The position numbers were made by a program, and so were the translations under genes. Under the pieces are notes generated by a model. The model saw only the letters and a list, made by a program, of their open reading frames with translations. It was not told where the DNA came from and searched no databases. A stretch of 20,828 bases of DNA from the NCBI GenBank assembly GCA_000733415.1, contig KL662191.1, forward strand, positions 1,647,839 to 1,668,666, in the 5' to 3' direction. The stretch's first letter is position 1; every line of letters starts with the position of its first letter. Below are positions 20,500 to 20,828 of this stretch, one piece after another. Source of the stretch: [Leptolyngbya] sp. JSC-1. Its GTDB lineage: Bacteria > Cyanobacteriota > Cyanobacteriia > Elainellales > Elainellaceae.

Positions 20500-20616
20500 T
20501 TAGAGAATCGCGCTCGCAAAGTTCACTAATTCCTGATTGAACTGTTCTGCGTTTTCCCAGTGGGGCGCATGAGCACCCGAATTGTACAAAACGTACTTGG
20601 TATCGGTTCTAAGTAG
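20500..20616 (-). pseudogene. C-terminal tail of an alpha/beta hydrolase, cut by an IS
   Basis: Minus-strand frame with stop at 20500-20502 reads D-T-K-Y-V-L-Y-N-S-G-A-H-A-P-H-W-E, then N-A-E-Q-F-N-Q-E-L-V-N-F, matching the last strand and helix of alpha/beta hydrolases with the catalytic His in A-H-A-P-H-W. Only about 35 residues remain; homology stops at about 20608-20616, where IS630-like sequence begins. The remainder of the gene lies beyond the window or is lost. Confidence 0.7.
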
Positions 20617-20828
20617 CTAGGACTAATTAAATGTAAGATGGGATAGACCCTCTAAACAGAGCTTTCCATCTTTATGCCTGCTCCCATTCGGATTGTCTTA
20701 AGTGAAGCCGAAGACTCGATGTTGAGCGAGTTGCGAGTTGCCCAAACGGTGCCGCAACGGACACGCGACCGCGCCCATATGATTCGCCTCAATGCACAGG
20801 GGTGGAACGTCCCTGCGATTGCTGAGAT
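20613..20828 (+). mobile_element. IS630-type insertion sequence, left part
   Basis: The left end is judged from the loss of hydrolase homology near 20613 and the TA-rich TAAGTAGCTAGG boundary, since IS630 elements insert at TA. The terminal repeat cannot be confirmed because the right end is outside the window. Confidence 0.6.
20674..20828 (+). CDS. IS630 family transposase, N-terminal part
   Basis: The frame begins at ATG 20674 and is open to the window edge (51 codons). It reads M-P-A-P-I-R-I-V-L-S-E-A-E, then Q-R-T-R-D-R-A-H-M-I-R-L-N-A-Q-G-W-N-V-P-A-I-A-E, the first helix-turn-helix region of IS630 transposases. The catalytic DDE domain is not visible. It points away from the array and has no sign of decay so far. 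Confidence 0.82.
   Translation, partial: MPAPIRIVLSEAEDSMLSELRVAQTVPQRTRDRAHMIRLNAQGWNVPAIAE

Overview
The window looks cyanobacterial. The HIP1 octamer GCGATCGC occurs several times (for example near 8315, 10194, 14781 and 17336), and many genes belong to small families common in cyanobacteria (DUF4160, DUF2442, DUF433/DUF5615, DUF4079, a STAND NTPase with TPR repeats). The genus cannot be fixed from this stretch.

The organising principle is an integron gene-cassette array. I find 13 attC-type recombination sites of about 79-89 bp, each with an R''-like box (RYYYAAC), an R'-like box (GTTRRRY), complementary arms and extra unpaired bases in one arm. The extra bases give each site a direction: ten point along the plus strand (1513, 2201, 3940, 6147, 8038, 11628, the intron-split site ending at 13803, 15198, 15486, 20241) and three point the other way (2698, 6809, 16983). 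No integron integrase is visible, so within these limits this is a cluster of attC sites lacking an integrase (CALIN) or the interior of a longer chromosomal integron.

Left to right: (1) 1-2289, a HEPN-like protein cassette and a tiny membrane protein cassette. (2) 2290-6233, a foreign-looking cupin cassette, a GNAT acetyltransferase with a RelE/ParE-like toxin-antitoxin pair, and an AraC regulator with a Tat-exported SDR. (3) 6234-8124, a VOC protein, then a minus-strand block with a PD-(D/E)XK-like nuclease and a DUF4160/DUF2442 pair, with a reversed attC. (4) 8125-11713, a 3.5-kb cassette with a small membrane protein, a large STAND NTPase and HicAB. (5) 11714-13803, a small Cys-containing protein and a PIN toxin pair whose attC is split by a decayed group II intron. 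(6) 13804-16988, two paralogous membrane proteins, each followed by a toxin-antitoxin module, separated by an ORF-less cassette. (7) 17070-20240, a minus-strand detoxification-like operon (azoreductase, NAD(P)-binding epimerase-like protein, SnoaL-like, YrhK-like, DUF4079) with a perfect palindrome at its promoter. (8) 20323-20828, the tail of an alpha/beta hydrolase gene cut by an IS630-type element that runs off the window.

Most cassettes encode stress, regulation or conflict functions. Six are toxin-antitoxin-like modules, which in chromosomal integrons are thought to stabilise arrays. The most striking items are the group II intron placed exactly at the TTGT|T core of an attC, the reversed attC sites with minus-strand blocks, the paired paralogous membrane-protein/toxin-antitoxin cassettes, and the STAND-NTPase/HicAB cassette.
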